A DNA stretch of 14,523 nucleotides from MGOM01 sp035455265 (lineage in GTDB: Bacteria; Chloroflexota; Anaerolineae; Anaerolineales; E44-bin32): NCBI GenBank assembly GCA_035455265.1, contig DATIFK010000158.1, forward strand, positions 1 through 14,523. The letters run 5' to 3'. Below the pieces are notes generated by a model that was not told where the DNA came from, searched no databases, and saw nothing but the letters and a program-made list of their open reading frames with translations. A program made the translations under genes and the position numbers. This document shows positions 5,694-12,902 of this stretch, one piece after another (position 1 is the stretch's first letter; each line of letters begins with the position of its first letter).

Positions 5694-7507
5694 GGTTCGT
5701 CGGCTCCATAGCGCTGCCGGTACTCGGGCACCGTGATCATGGCCGGGCGCTCGCGTTCGACGACCTCCTCGACCTCCAGGAAGTACTCGCCGTGTTCGCG
5801 CCGGATGAGTTTCATCGTCTTGTTCACGTCATCCAGGATCGATGTCCCGTAGCGGTGCTCGACCTTGCGAATGACCGCCTGGATGATGGCGAACGACATC
5901 TTGCTCAACGCCTCCAAAGGTTGGTTGTGATGGATGCGCTCCAGCAGATCGACCTGGGCGATGGCATCTACGCCGGCGCGTTCGAACACATCGATCAGCA
6001 GCCCGGTCTCGACGCCGTATCCCGAGAAGAACGGCAGCTGTTCCAGCATCGACCGTCGTCCGGCGTACTCCCCCGACAGGGGCTGGATGATGCCCGAGAG
6101 CTCCGGGTAGAACAAGTTGAGCAACGGGCGGGCGGTGAGTTCGGTGACGCGACCCCCGCCGCCGGCCTGAATCTGATCGCCCACTTTCAACGGCCGCTGG
6201 TAGAAGCCTTTGACGAACTGCACCCCGGGGTCCTGAAGCAGAGGTCCGACGATACCGTAGATGAAGCGCGGGTGCATGTTGACGATGTCGGTGTCCACCC
6301 AGGCGAGGATATCGCCGCGGGTGACCAGCAGGCTCTTCCAAAGGGCCTCACCCTTGCCCGATCGCTCACCCAGCTCGGGGAGCAGCTCCTGATGGACGAA
6401 GACCGGCACCCCCAGGCGCTCGGCGATCTCGCGCGTGCGGTCGGTCGAGCGCGAGTCGATGAGCACCATCTCGTCGAGGAGCGGCACCTGCTGCATCAAG
6501 GCGCGGCGCAGGATGCGGATGACGCGAGCGACGGTGGCCTCTTCGTTGAGCGCCGGCATCGCCAGGCTGATCGTCAGGCCCTGGCGCTCTTTGAGCTCGA
6601 TCAGCTTGTCCAGCTCGGCGAACTCGTCGGCCTGGAACGTGTTCTCGGCGAACCATTTATCGACCAGGATGGAGATCGCCCGCGCCCCGGCGATTTCGTC
6701 GGACGGGAAGGCCGGCGCCCAGCGGTGGGCGCGCACGGCCATCACCGCCGAGGGACTTTCGTTCAACAACCGCGTCGCCACCGGTCCCACGCCGACCTGG
6801 TTCTCGTGGGTGCGGGCGGTGGTGCCGAGGATGACCAGATCGAAGTCGCGGGCGGCCGCCAGGATCGTCTCGGCCGGATCGTCGGTCGCCTCGACCCGCA
6901 GATGGACCTCGGGCAGGCGCGGCAGAATCTGCTGAAGACCACGGAACGGCGCGTCCTGTCGGTCCCCGGAGCGCGACTGCAAGTGCAGCACGAGCAGCTC
7001 GGCCGGATTGAGACTCAGGCCCAGGCGTAGGGCCAGATCGGCGTGCGGGCCGCCGCGCAAGGGCACCAGCACGCGCGGCGGCCCGTCCTTCCACGGTCCG
7101 CGCACCAGCGCCGCATCGCAAGGGATGCGGCCGAGAAACAACTCCATCCCGGGGCCGAAGGCGTCGACGTGGACCGGCCACTCGAGGACCGCCAGGTCCG
7201 GTTCTTCGTCGAGCAGCGCCTGGTGCAGGTCCGTCCAAGGGACGGAGGTGACGCGGACGTGGGTTCGGGCGTGGGCCGTTTCGTCCTCCGCCAAGCGGCG
7301 CAACGTCCGCCTCAGTTCGCGGGCGCGGGTCGCACCGGCGCTGAGGACCTCTTGCGGGCTGACTGGCACGAATCCCAACAGCACAACGTCGGGCGCCAGG
7401 GCGCGCGCGGCGTGGGCCGCCAAGGGGGAATCGCACCCGAAGACCACCGGGACGATGGCCCGCCGCAGAGCCGGGAAGACGGGACGGCGCGAGGCAGGCT
7501 CAGTCAT
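5690..7507 (-). CDS. gpgS: Glucosyl-3-phosphoglycerate synthase (GT81) fused to tandem universal-stress-protein domains
   Basis: The 605-residue protein has three parts. Residues about 15-136 and 144-260 are two UspA-like folds; the second has VLVPLRGGPHADLALRLGLSL and a degenerate nucleotide-binding end (VILGTTART...VGVGPVATRLL). Residues about 283-590 are a GT81 synthase with SLAMPALNEEATVARVI, DEMVLIDSRSTDRTREIA, the metal-binding VDTDI (D405, D407), SGEYAGRRSML, SGYGVETGLLID and HHNQPLEAL. The enzyme transfers glucose from an NDP-glucose to 3-phosphoglycerate, the first step to glucosylglycerate. Stand-alone GpgS is about 320-330 residues, so the Usp half is an addition. ATG at 7507 has GGAG 10 nt upstream and overlaps the GT4-2 stop by 8 nt; ATG at 7513 is equally possible. 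The Usp part may sense nucleotide or stress state, which is inference. Confidence 0.9.
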   Translation of the reverse strand: MTEPASRRPVFPALRRAIVPVVFGCDSPLAAHAARALAPDVVLLGFVPVSPQEVLSAGATRARELRRTLRRLAEDETAHARTHVRVTSVPWTDLHQALLDEEPDLAVLEWPVHVDAFGPGMELFLGRIPCDAALVRGPWKDGPPRVLVPLRGGPHADLALRLGLSLNPAELLVLHLQSRSGDRQDAPFRGLQQILPRLPEVHLRVEATDDPAETILAAARDFDLVILGTTARTHENQVGVGPVATRLLNESPSAVMAVRAHRWAPAFPSDEIAGARAISILVDKWFAENTFQADEFAELDKLIELKERQGLTISLAMPALNEEATVARVIRILRRALMQQVPLLDEMVLIDSRSTDRTREIAERLGVPVFVHQELLPELGERSGKGEALWKSLLVTRGDILAWVDTDIVNMHPRFIYGIVGPLLQDPGVQFVKGFYQRPLKVGDQIQAGGGGRVTELTARPLLNLFYPELSGIIQPLSGEYAGRRSMLEQLPFFSGYGVETGLLIDVFERAGVDAIAQVDLLERIHHNQPLEALSKMSFAIIQAVIRKVEHRYGTSILDDVNKTMKLIRREHGEYFLEVEEVVERERPAMITVPEYRQRYGADEP

Positions 7508-8750
7508 GGGCATACGGCTCCAGGAGCGGCAGGAGGCGCGAGCGCAGAAGCCGCGTCCAGGTGTACTCGCGCCGGACACGTCGCCGTAGCCGATAGGCCG
7601 GGTCGCGCTCGAGGCTGTCGAGAATGAGGCGGGCTACCTTGGCCGGTGACTCCTCCAGGGCGAACCGCGTCACGTCGGAACCGCCGGTCTCGCGGAATGG
7701 GGAGATGTCGCTGCAGAAGACCGGCAAACGGGACAGCCCGGCTTCGAGCACCGGGATGCCGAAGCCCTCGTCACGGCTCGGGAACAACAGTCCGTCAGCC
7801 AGGCCGAACAGGTCGGCCAGCGTGGCGTCGTCGAGGGCGGTGGGCTCCTCCGGTTCGAGGCGGTAGAGGAAATGGATCGAGGCCTCCATACGAAGACGGT
7901 GACGCAGATCCAGCAATTCGTCCAGGTATCCTCGATTGGCCGGATTGTGGGGGCCCGGTGGTCCGGTCACCAGCAGGCGCACGTCGAGATCCGATTGTTC
8001 CCGCATGGCGGCGACGATCTCAATGGCGAATTCGATGTTCTTGCGCCGGGTGACGCGACTCGGCAGCAACAGCAGGATATCGGCTTGTTCGAGCGCCAGG
8101 ATCTCGTGGGCGCGGCGGGTCGCCGCCGTCCACCGGCCAAACTCCGCCGGGTCGACGCCGGGCGGGATGACATGGATCTCGCTGGCCGGAATCCCTGCGA
8201 GGCGCGACCAGCGCTCGCGAGCCGATTCGGAAACAACGACCTGGACCACCTCCGGCCAGGCGCGCCGCAAGAGATCCCACGGCTCGCCAGGATGGAGCTC
8301 GCCCACGTATTCCTGCCGATCCCACGCCAGATCGTGGTGCCAGGCGATCATGCCTGGCCAGGGACGGTCCTGCCAGAGGTCCCACAAGGCGGCGGTGAGC
8401 GCCAGGTTCTTGTGCAGGCTGAGGGCGTTGTGGACGATCAACACATCGAGGTCGTCGGTGGCGCGCTGCACCTCCAGGCGCAGGCGCGAACGCAGCGCGT
8501 CGAAGGCGGCCCCAACCACTCCGCGGTCGAGGTCAGTCTTGGCCGCCAGGACGTCCTCGTCCAGCGAGGCCAGGCCCGGCAGGCAGCGAACCGCGACGGC
8601 TTCGTCGAAGGCTTCTCCCGAGCCGACGATCAAGGCCGTCGGCCAACCAGCGCGCGTCAGGAAGCGAGCCTGGTGGGCCATGGTCGACTCGACTCCGCCG
8701 ATCCCGGGCGGGCCGGTGAAGTGGAGCAGGCCCAGGCGCGCGCTAGCCAT
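7500..8750 (-). CDS. GT4 glycosyltransferase (GT4-2)
   Basis: The 416-residue GT-B enzyme has a glycine-rich N-terminus (HFTGPPGIGGVESTMAHQA), NALSL (108-112), WHHDLAWDR (137-145), the donor-site SRVTRRKN (R232, K237) and the EX7E motif DEGFGIPVLE (E328 and E336). NALSL plus HHD(L/F)xWxR are shared with GT4-1, so the two are paralogs of one subfamily rather than unrelated GT4 enzymes. The ATG overlaps the phosphorylase stop by 8 nt, with GGTGG a few nt upstream. It precedes gpgS and probably acts on the same glucosylglycerate series, adding a first or second sugar. Donor and linkage are not readable from sequence. Confidence 0.85.
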   Translation of the reverse strand: MASARLGLLHFTGPPGIGGVESTMAHQARFLTRAGWPTALIVGSGEAFDEAVAVRCLPGLASLDEDVLAAKTDLDRGVVGAAFDALRSRLRLEVQRATDDLDVLIVHNALSLHKNLALTAALWDLWQDRPWPGMIAWHHDLAWDRQEYVGELHPGEPWDLLRRAWPEVVQVVVSESARERWSRLAGIPASEIHVIPPGVDPAEFGRWTAATRRAHEILALEQADILLLLPSRVTRRKNIEFAIEIVAAMREQSDLDVRLLVTGPPGPHNPANRGYLDELLDLRHRLRMEASIHFLYRLEPEEPTALDDATLADLFGLADGLLFPSRDEGFGIPVLEAGLSRLPVFCSDISPFRETGGSDVTRFALEESPAKVARLILDSLERDPAYRLRRRVRREYTWTRLLRSRLLPLLEPYAHD

Positions 8751-10470
8751 GGTCCACCAGGATCCAGCGCGCCTGGAGCGGCTCGAGGGGAATGGAGTCG
8801 AGCTGTAGGGATTCGCCTCCAAGGATGTCTGTCCCCGAAGTGCCGCGTGGACGGAGCGAAACGGTGATCGGCCGCGAGGCTACCTCCGCCAGGCAAAGGA
8901 GCTCCTGGCCGTCCTGGGAAACGCGCTGCAAGCCGAAGACGTGATCGCCTACCTCAAGGACCTGCTGAGGCGCGTCGGGGTGCAGGGCGGGGAGTGAGCC
9001 GCGCAGGCGAAGAAGCTGCAGCAGGGCATCGAAGATCCGCCGGCGCCGACTCCCTCGATCCTCGAAGTCTGCCTCCACCTCCCGCACGGAGAGCTTCTGG
9101 CGGTTGATCGAGCGCAGCGCTCCGGTGTGCTGGACGCCTTCCGGGTACCCACGCGAGCCGACGAGACTGTGGAAGTAGATCGCCGGGACGCCGGCGAAGG
9201 ACAGCAGGATGGCATGCGCGGCCACCAGCCGACGGACGGCGTCCGCCTCGGAGCCGCCAAAGAGGTCGAGCAGATTGGCGTTGAGTTCGTAGGGGCCGGT
9301 CCCGCCCGTGGGCAGGTTTCGATACGAGACCCCTCCGCATGCCTTGGCCCTGGCCAGGAGTCGTTCGATGTCTTCCGGCGCAAGCCAATCGAAGGCGGGG
9401 ACGAGGCCGATCCCGTCGTGGGAAGCCAGGAAGTTGAGGAAGTAGGCGCCGTGCGGCGGCGACGCCAGCTGCGAAGCCCATGCGGTCAGGGCGCGCGAAT
9501 CGCCGGACACCAGAGTGTGCGCCAGGAGGGGCGGCAGGGTGAACTGGTAAACCATGTGGGCCTCGTGCCCCTCGCCGAAGTAGGCGATGTTATCCAGATG
9601 GGGCACGTTGGTCTCGCTGACGAGCCGCGCCCAGGGCGCGGCCTCTTCGATCACGTCGTGCAGCAGGCGAAGCAGGCGGTGAGTCTGCGGCAGATGGAGA
9701 CAGGTGGAACCCGGTTCCTTCCACAGGAATCCGACGGCGTCGAGGCGCAGCCACTGCGCGCCGCGACGCAGGTACTCCAGCAGGATGCCGATCACCGCCA
9801 GCAGCAGCTCGACGTTGCCGTAGTTGAGATCCACTTGATCGGGGCTGAAGGTCGTCCACACGGACGCCGGGCCGGAAGCGGTATGGACCGTCGTGAAGAG
9901 GGGCGTCGTCCGCGGGCGCACGACGCGGGTCCAATCGGCCGAGAGGTCGGGCTTGAGGAAGTAATCGCACCAGGGCGCCTCGCCTCGCAGGAAGCCTTGA
10001 AACCACCACCCTTGGGCCGATGCGTGATTCAGCACCGCGTCGGCCATCAGACGATAGTCGCGGCCGATGGAACGGACGTCTTCCCAGGTGCCGTAGCGCG
10101 GGTCGACTTCCAGATAGTCGGTGACGGCGAAGCCGTCATCGGAGGAGGACGGGAAGAAGGGCAGGAGGTGGACGGTCGTGATGAGACCGGGCACGCGGCT
10201 GTCAAGGAAACGCTTCAAGATGGGAAGAGATGGTCGGCCGTCATCTTGAAGTTGGTCTGGGTAGACGATGAGCATGGCGTCCCGCTCGGTGATTGGGCCG
10301 GCGGTCGGGGGAGACGGGCGCAGGTCCTTGGCCTCTTGGAGGAGAGCTTCCAGGCGGGAGGCGGCGTGGGCCGCCCGGTCCTCGCCGTAGAGGAAGGAAA
10401 GATGATCGCGGATGGCGGCCGTCACGTCGTCCACGACTCTGCCGATACGAAGCTTGCGCGGCCCGAGCAC
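8743..10470 (-). CDS. GH13_18 sugar phosphorylase, probable glucosylglycerate phosphorylase
   Basis: The 575-residue enzyme has the sucrose-phosphorylase-type alpha-amylase fold. HLLPFFPSSSDDGFAVTDY (101-119) marks the start of the barrel, LRLDAVGF holds the nucleophile D244, LVSETNVPH the acid/base E286, and FLASHDGIG the transition-state stabiliser D352. GH13_18 includes sucrose phosphorylase, sucrose-6'-phosphate phosphorylase and glucosylglycerate phosphorylase (first described from Meiothermus silvanus). Because the operon also encodes GpgS and its phosphatase, reversible phosphorolysis of glucosylglycerate to glucose-1-phosphate and glycerate is the best substrate call. The start is a GTG without a clear Shine-Dalgarno; another GTG lies 12 codons in. 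It is the first gene of the operon, 75 nt after the CoA-transferase alpha stop with no visible terminator between. Confidence 0.87.
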   Translation of the reverse strand: MLGPRKLRIGRVVDDVTAAIRDHLSFLYGEDRAAHAASRLEALLQEAKDLRPSPPTAGPITERDAMLIVYPDQLQDDGRPSLPILKRFLDSRVPGLITTVHLLPFFPSSSDDGFAVTDYLEVDPRYGTWEDVRSIGRDYRLMADAVLNHASAQGWWFQGFLRGEAPWCDYFLKPDLSADWTRVVRPRTTPLFTTVHTASGPASVWTTFSPDQVDLNYGNVELLLAVIGILLEYLRRGAQWLRLDAVGFLWKEPGSTCLHLPQTHRLLRLLHDVIEEAAPWARLVSETNVPHLDNIAYFGEGHEAHMVYQFTLPPLLAHTLVSGDSRALTAWASQLASPPHGAYFLNFLASHDGIGLVPAFDWLAPEDIERLLARAKACGGVSYRNLPTGGTGPYELNANLLDLFGGSEADAVRRLVAAHAILLSFAGVPAIYFHSLVGSRGYPEGVQHTGALRSINRQKLSVREVEADFEDRGSRRRRIFDALLQLLRLRGSLPALHPDAPQQVLEVGDHVFGLQRVSQDGQELLCLAEVASRPITVSLRPRGTSGTDILGGESLQLDSIPLEPLQARWILVDHG

Positions 10471-10545
10471 AGGCGCCGCCCGTCGGGAGGAAGGTACGGG
10501 GACGAGGAAGAGGGCCGGGTACAGCCGCCGCGGAGCCGAGTGGAC

Positions 10546-11448
10546 CTAGTAGGCACCGTAGTTGACGGGCTGGCTCCAGCTCGGTTCGACGCGCAGGCGG
10601 GCGTGGACGTCCGGGCCGAGCTTGGTCCAGTAGGCGGTGCGGTCCGGCACCGAGTAGACCCACTCGTCCAACCAGGCAGCCAGGCGCTGCGGGTCAGAGC
10701 TGATCTCGTCCCAGGCCAGGTAGAAGGTGTTGTCCCGGTCGTAGTAACCCTGGGTGTAGGACGGGTGGGCGCAGTAGGGCACGTGACAGACGGCATCGAC
10801 GACCATCGACGGGATGAGGGTGCGGTTGGGATCGGAGCGGATCACGTCGGGAGGGACGATCTCTTCGGCGGTGACGAGGACGCGGCTGGCGGCGAAGGCG
10901 GCTTCCTTCTGTTCGCCGAGGATGCCCCACAGGTGGCAGTTGCCGTCGGCGTCGGCGCGTTGCACGTGGATGATGGCCACGTCGGGGTGCAGCGCCGGCA
11001 CGGTGACGACTTGGCGGCCCGAGTACGGATCGACGACGGTCCGGTAGTTGGGGTTGACTCGCGCCAGGTCGGCGGCGCCGGTCGGATTCATGGGCAGAAA
11101 GGGAAGCCCGGAGGCGCCGGCCGTCAGGCGGGCGATCATGCCGAAGTGGGAGTACTCCTCCCATTCGAGCCGCCCGGCCTCCATGGCCGTGCGCAGGGCG
11201 CGCAACGAGCCGATGCCCGGGTTTCCCGAGTAGGAGAAGATGATCTTGCGGGCGCAGCCGGCGGCGACCATCTGGTCGTAGACCAGATCCGGCGTGGCCC
11301 GGGCCAGGGTCAGGTCTTTGCGGCCCTGGCGGATGATCTCGTGGGCGGCGGCAAACGGGATGAGGTGAGTGAAGCCGGCGGCGTAGACCAGGTCGCCGTC
11401 GTGGACGAGGGACGCCACCGCCTCTGGCAAGCTGGTGAGCTTCGACAC
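10546..11448 (-). CDS. CoA-transferase subunit alpha (glutaconate CoA-transferase GctA-like)
   Basis: The 300-residue protein is a class I CoA-transferase alpha subunit. It has LTSLPEAVASLVHDGDLVY then AAGFTHLIPFAAAHEIIRQG, the FSYSGNPGIGSLRALRTAME stretch, LPFLPMNPTGAADL, HVQRADADGNCHLWG and the C-terminal HPSYTQGYYDRDN typical of GctA-like proteins. GTG at 11448 was chosen because GGAGG (11459-11463) lies 10 nt upstream; ATG at 11469 lacks a Shine-Dalgarno. It should form a heteromer with the beta subunit encoded at 2926-3702. Normally the two genes are adjacent, whereas here the glucosylglycerate operon stands between them. Same direction and short gaps mean one long transcript is possible. 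Confidence 0.88.
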   Translation of the reverse strand: MSKLTSLPEAVASLVHDGDLVYAAGFTHLIPFAAAHEIIRQGRKDLTLARATPDLVYDQMVAAGCARKIIFSYSGNPGIGSLRALRTAMEAGRLEWEEYSHFGMIARLTAGASGLPFLPMNPTGAADLARVNPNYRTVVDPYSGRQVVTVPALHPDVAIIHVQRADADGNCHLWGILGEQKEAAFAASRVLVTAEEIVPPDVIRSDPNRTLIPSMVVDAVCHVPYCAHPSYTQGYYDRDNTFYLAWDEISSDPQRLAAWLDEWVYSVPDRTAYWTKLGPDVHARLRVEPSWSQPVNYGAY

Positions 11449-11493
11449 GGCGCGTTCGCCTCCCGGCATGTGGGTTTGCAAGGGACCGCCCTC

Positions 11494-11499
11494 AGTATA
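11494..11499 (-). promoter_or_regulatory. Possible -10 box (TATACT) upstream of the CoA-transferase alpha gene
   Basis: TATACT on the minus strand is a good -10 hexamer 45 nt before the GTG. No matching -35 is seen at 16-18 bp (GAAGGG at best), so the call is weak. If real, it would be the promoter for the alpha gene and possibly the whole downstream operon. Confidence 0.3.
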
Positions 11500-11802
11500 C
11501 CCTGTGGCGGCGCCATCCCTTCGGCAGGCGCCGGCGTGGCGCCCGCCGGCCGACACCGGAGGGATGGAAGGGTCCTGGGTTCGTTCGCGGCCGAATTGCG
11601 CCTTTTGTGGTAGCCTTTCTCATCCATCTTTCACCGAGCCTTCGGGACGCTCTCACCCAGCGAAAGTATCTTCTCCCAGGCCAGGCCGTGCTCAGCCCAA
11701 CCGGCAAGAAGAGCAGGGGACCCCATTCGCCCAATCGACCAGGGCCCTCCATCCGGCGACCCGGATGAGCGGGCCCGATCCCGAATCCCGGCCGACTCCG
11801 TC
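11500..11802. other. Intergenic stretch between divergent genes, no supported gene
   Basis: This part of the divergent gap has only open frames that lack initiation signals and look like high-GC noise. I see no tRNA, rRNA or riboswitch-like fold. Confidence 0.5.
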
Positions 11803-11910
11803 TTGTACCGACGCATTCTGCCGGCCGTGCTCGTTGTCCTTGCCCTGCTGACCCTTGCCCTGATCGTTGTCGCTGCGGGCGTTCTATTGCGGTTGATTCC
11901 GTGGACCTGA
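11803..11910 (+). CDS. Possible 35-residue single-helix membrane peptide
   Basis: The frame starts at TTG and reads YRRILPAVLVVLALL, continuing as a hydrophobic helix to about residue 29 and ending LIPWT before TGA. Two arginines before and one after the helix give a plausible membrane orientation. There is no clear Shine-Dalgarno, and the frame is open upstream to a TAG near 11611, so the true start could differ or the ORF could be chance. It lies 83 nt before the seven-helix membrane protein on the same strand. Confidence 0.35.
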   Translation: MYRRILPAVLVVLALLTLALIVVAAGVLLRLIPWT

Positions 11911-11993
11911 GGAGCAGTTGTCAGTCCAAGACCATCGGACAGCTGAGAACCGATGACTGACCGCCGAAGACTCTATGGGAGGAAGCCTTCTCG

Positions 11994-12731
11994 ATGAGTA
12001 TCCAGACCATACTGCCGTTCGTCTCGACCGTGATCATGGTGATCTTCACCGTCTCCGTTCTCGAGCGCTACCTTGTACGCCGTAAGCTCCACTTCCTGTT
12101 CTGGGGGATCGGGCTGGCGATGTTCGGGGCGGGCAGCTTCGCCGAGGCCTATTTCGCCTTCGTCGGTTGGAGCGCGCCGGTTTTCTTTGTCTGGTACCTG
12201 TTCGGAGCAGCGCTGAACGCCGGTTGGATCGGACACGGCACCATGCTCCTGCTCACGCGTCGACGCTGGGTTCACGTCTTCACCGTCCTGCTGGTGTTGG
12301 GAAGCGTGGTGGCGGCGATCGGAATGCTCCAGATCATGCCCAGGCTGAACGCCGCCGGTTTCAACGCGGCGCTGCCGATCAGCGAGCAGTATCGGACGGT
12401 CATGCCGAAGATTTCGGATGGCGCCTGGGTTCGCCTGACGACGCCCTTCTTCAACATCTACGGCCTGTTGACGCTTGTCGGTGGGGCGCTGTGGTCGGCC
12501 ATGCTCTTCTTGAGGAAGCAGGTCCTGCCCAACCGCGTCGTGGGGAACGTCCTGATCGCCGCAGGCGCCTTGTTGATCGGGTTGGCGAGCACCGCCACCC
12601 GACTGGGCTACGGGCAATACTTGTATCTGGGTGAGCTGGCGGCGGCGGTCCTGATGTACACCGGCTTCCGCGCGGCCTCGGCACCCGCCACAGAGGCGGA
12701 GAAGTTGGCCGCTGAGGCGCAGCCGGCCTGA
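11994..12731 (+). CDS. Polytopic membrane protein with about seven helices, function unknown
   Basis: The 245-residue protein starts at an ATG with GGGAGG 11 nt upstream. About seven hydrophobic segments are visible, from STVIMVIFTVSVL near the N-terminus to ELAAAVLMYTGF near the C-terminus, with a short loop of charged and polar residues (about 123-143) between the fourth and fifth. The tail (ATEAEKLAAEAQPA) is alanine/glutamate-rich and cytoplasmic in character. No catalytic or transport motif was recognised. It is the only clearly supported long gene on the plus strand in the window and is monocistronic unless the 35-residue ORF upstream is real. It is followed by a hairpin at 12744-12781. 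Confidence 0.82.
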   Translation: MSIQTILPFVSTVIMVIFTVSVLERYLVRRKLHFLFWGIGLAMFGAGSFAEAYFAFVGWSAPVFFVWYLFGAALNAGWIGHGTMLLLTRRRWVHVFTVLLVLGSVVAAIGMLQIMPRLNAAGFNAALPISEQYRTVMPKISDGAWVRLTTPFFNIYGLLTLVGGALWSAMLFLRKQVLPNRVVGNVLIAAGALLIGLASTATRLGYGQYLYLGELAAAVLMYTGFRAASAPATEAEKLAAEAQPA

Positions 12732-12743
12732 TTTGCCTGTGCG

Positions 12744-12781
12744 GGCCAGGGGAGGGGGATGACATCCCTTCCCCTTTGGCC
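12744..12781 (+). terminator. Long imperfect hairpin after the seven-helix membrane protein
   Basis: Starting 13 nt after the stop codon, GGCCAGGGGAGGGGGATG pairs with CATCCCTTCCCCTTTGGCC with few mismatches and a minimal loop. It is a strong stem but is followed by C-rich sequence rather than a T-tract, so it is a terminator-like structure rather than a canonical intrinsic terminator. Confidence 0.5.
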
Positions 12782-12843
12782 CCCACACCCCCCTTACCCC
12801 ACCCTTGTACACCTGCACCTGCGGCGCACCAGTGCCGTGACGA

Positions 12844-12870
12844 GGCCCTGTCACCCGGGGCGACGGGGCC
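12844..12870 (-). terminator. Hairpin between convergent genes
   Basis: GGCCCTGTC (12844-12852) pairs with GACGGGGCC (12862-12870), nine pairs with one wobble, 33 nt beyond the stop of the DUF3786 gene. It lacks a T-tract. Position suggests transcription end for the minus-strand gene. Confidence 0.35.
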
Positions 12871-12902
12871 ACTACCAACCTCCGTTGTTGGCGGAACCTC
12901 CA

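Noticed and set aside
5792..7030. A 412-codon plus-strand frame opposite gpgS
   Set aside because: Antisense to the well-supported GT81 gene; no motif or ribosome-binding site; a frame shadow.
9703..9721. GAACCCGGTTC palindrome in the phosphorylase gene as an operator
   Set aside because: Spacer of 3 bp and an internal coding position; chance palindrome.
10471..10545. Terminator between the CoA-transferase alpha gene and the phosphorylase
   Set aside because: No stem followed by T-tract was found in these 75 bases, so read-through is as likely as separation.
9127..11613. An 828-codon open frame on the plus strand
   Set aside because: It runs antisense across the phosphorylase and CoA-transferase alpha genes, both with clear family motifs. 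Its composition (Gly/Arg/Asp/Val-rich, no recognisable domain) is that of an antisense shadow in high-GC DNA.
11435..11851. 138-codon plus-strand frame in the divergent region
   Set aside because: Overlaps the CoA-transferase alpha start on the other strand, lacks a ribosome-binding site, and its Pro/Arg/Ser/Cys-rich translation has no domain.
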